NCBI GenBank assembly: GCA_021806355.1 | Contig: JAJZXT010000063.1 | Location: 1 to 5,326 of the forward strand | Source of the DNA: Thermoplasmata archaeon | GTDB taxonomy: Archaea > Thermoplasmatota > Thermoplasmata > Thermoplasmatales > Thermoplasmataceae | Direction: 5' to 3' | Length of the DNA: 5,326 nucleotides | In this document: piece after piece, positions 4,573-5,326 of the stretch | Layout: the number at the start of each line of letters is the position of its first letter | Position numbering within the stretch: the first letter of the stretch is position 1 | The notes under the pieces: model-generated | Told to the model about the DNA's origin: nothing | Databases searched by the model: none | What the model saw: the letters and a program-made list of their open reading frames with translations, nothing else | Program-made: the position numbers and the translations under genes

Positions 4573-5326
4573 CTATTCAGTATTTGAAAAAAATTTGCTA
4601 ACTTCCCTGCTAACATCGTTCAACTGTTTCATTCCTTTGATATACTCTGAAAAACTCTCGGCTCTTTCATCAAGAATTATTGCAACGCCTCTATCCTCAA
4701 AGGTCCTGATGAGTCGGCCTATTGTTTGCCTCAACTTTATGAGAGTTGGAAAAGTGACAGCATAGTCCCAACCCTTTCCGTAAAGATGATCATAATATGC
4801 CATGAGTGTTCTTTGCTTCACATCTGGTTTTGGATAGGGAATTCCTGCAATAATGACGATCTCCAGAAGATTTCCTGGAAGGTTTATTCCTTCGGAAAGG
4901 CGTCCTCCTATGACCGTGAACATGGTTTTTTTTCCAGATTTAAATTTACCAACAAGCTGGGTCAACTGGATCTGGTCCATTTCACCAGAATCCACCAATA
5001 ATCCTTTTGTACCAATTATCTTGAGCACCTTATTCATCAGGATTCTGGAAGGGAAAAACACAATCGTCTTCCTATTGATTGACTTCATTAATAATTGTAT
5101 TTCTGCTGAAAGTCTCTCGATCATTTCTTCATTTAAATCCGAATATCTCGTACTCAAGCCTTTCACATAGCCTACCATGAGGTTGCCTTTGGGAAATATG
5201 TCCTCAATCGCTTTGGCGGGAATGTTATCGAATCCAGTCATCTTTTTGTAAATCTCAAATGGACGCAGGGTTCCTGATAAGTGGATGGTATGTGAATCGT
5301 GCAGAGGTTCCAGGACTATCGAAGGG
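4573..5326 (-). CDS. Rad3/XPD-family DNA helicase, C-terminal part (5' end beyond the window)
   Basis: The frame is open through the right edge, so the visible 250 residues are the C-terminal end of a longer protein; the Met at 5241 is internal because conserved sequence precedes it (IHLSGTLRPFEIYKKMTGF, visible residues 14-32, a Rad3/XPD hallmark). This part is the second RecA-like motor domain of a superfamily 2 helicase: motif IV region TIVFFPSR (87-94), motif V GGRLSEGINLPG (140-151), then PYPKPDVKQRTLMAYY (163-178), and motif VI RQTIGRLIRTFEDRG (199-213) with the arginine finger region, ending in IILDER. XPD-type enzymes unwind DNA 5' to 3' and carry an iron-sulfur cluster in domain 1; that part is not visible, so XPD proper cannot be separated from a DinG-like or other Rad3 paralogue. 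It acts on chromosomal DNA, probably in repair. The oxidoreductase gene follows on the same strand after 72 nt. Confidence 0.88.
   Translation of the reverse strand, partial: PSIVLEPLHDSHTIHLSGTLRPFEIYKKMTGFDNIPAKAIEDIFPKGNLMVGYVKGLSTRYSDLNEEMIERLSAEIQLLMKSINRKTIVFFPSRILMNKVLKIIGTKGLLVDSGEMDQIQLTQLVGKFKSGKKTMFTVIGGRLSEGINLPGNLLEIVIIAGIPYPKPDVKQRTLMAYYDHLYGKGWDYAVTFPTLIKLRQTIGRLIRTFEDRGVAIILDERAESFSEYIKGMKQLNDVSREVSKFFSNTE

Noticed and set aside
4587..4593. Seven-T tract on the minus strand as a terminator for the helicase gene.
   Set aside because: It lies about 12 nt before the helicase stop codon, inside its last codons (KFF), so termination exactly there would remove the stop; better read as coding sequence unless termination is delayed downstream.
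4726..5170. Plus-strand open frames (4726-5001 and 4853-5170) opposite the helicase.
   Set aside because: They are antisense to conserved helicase motifs V and VI and have no supporting start signals.
5239..5241. Methionine at 5241 as the start of a short 222-residue helicase-like protein.
   Set aside because: The frame continues without a stop to the window edge and encodes the conserved SGTLRPFEIYKKM segment just before that Met, so the gene is cut by the window, not truncated.

Overview
The window reads as a piece of archaeal chromosome, most likely from the Thermoplasmata (Thermoplasma/Ferroplasma/Cuniculiplasma-like). The grounds are an alpha2-type archaeal/eukaryotic glycyl-tRNA synthetase with an archaeal zinc insert, a Rad3/XPD-family helicase, heavy use of AGG/AGA and ATA codons, very short spacers, and transcription-unit-leading genes that lack a Shine-Dalgarno sequence and look leaderless behind a TATA-like element. 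The exact genus is inference.

Layout. (1) 46-2350, plus strand: a four-CBS-domain protein overlaps by 14 nt the gene for glycyl-tRNA synthetase (glyS), whose ribosome binding site lies inside the CBS gene. A seven-T run directly after the glyS stop probably ends this unit. (2) 2351-2424: a 74-nt spacer with a good BRE/TATA element. (3) 2425-3510, plus strand: a NUDT2-type Nudix hydrolase (probable Ap4A hydrolase), then 12 nt later ribulose-phosphate 3-epimerase (rpe). (4) 3523-4500, minus strand: an MDR-family oxidoreductase that converges on rpe with only 12 nt between the stops. It keeps a structural-zinc loop but has lost all three catalytic-zinc ligands. (5) 4501-4572: a 72-nt spacer. (6) 4573-5326, minus strand: the C-terminal 250 residues of a Rad3/XPD-family helicase that runs off the right edge. 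No gap exceeds 100 bases, and I see no tRNA, rRNA, CRISPR array, insertion sequence or large repeat.

How the genes may fit together. Most are housekeeping: translation (glyS), nucleotide sanitation or signalling (Nudix), pentose phosphate metabolism (rpe) and DNA repair/transcription (helicase). The most thought-provoking arrangement is CBS protein + GlyRS + Ap4A-type Nudix. GlyRS from some organisms can make Ap4A, CBS domains bind adenine nucleotides including ApnA in some proteins, and the Nudix enzyme looks built to cleave Ap4A. A make/sense/destroy module for Ap4A is therefore a testable hypothesis, not a demonstrated system. Nothing in the window is clearly a new mobile or defence system.
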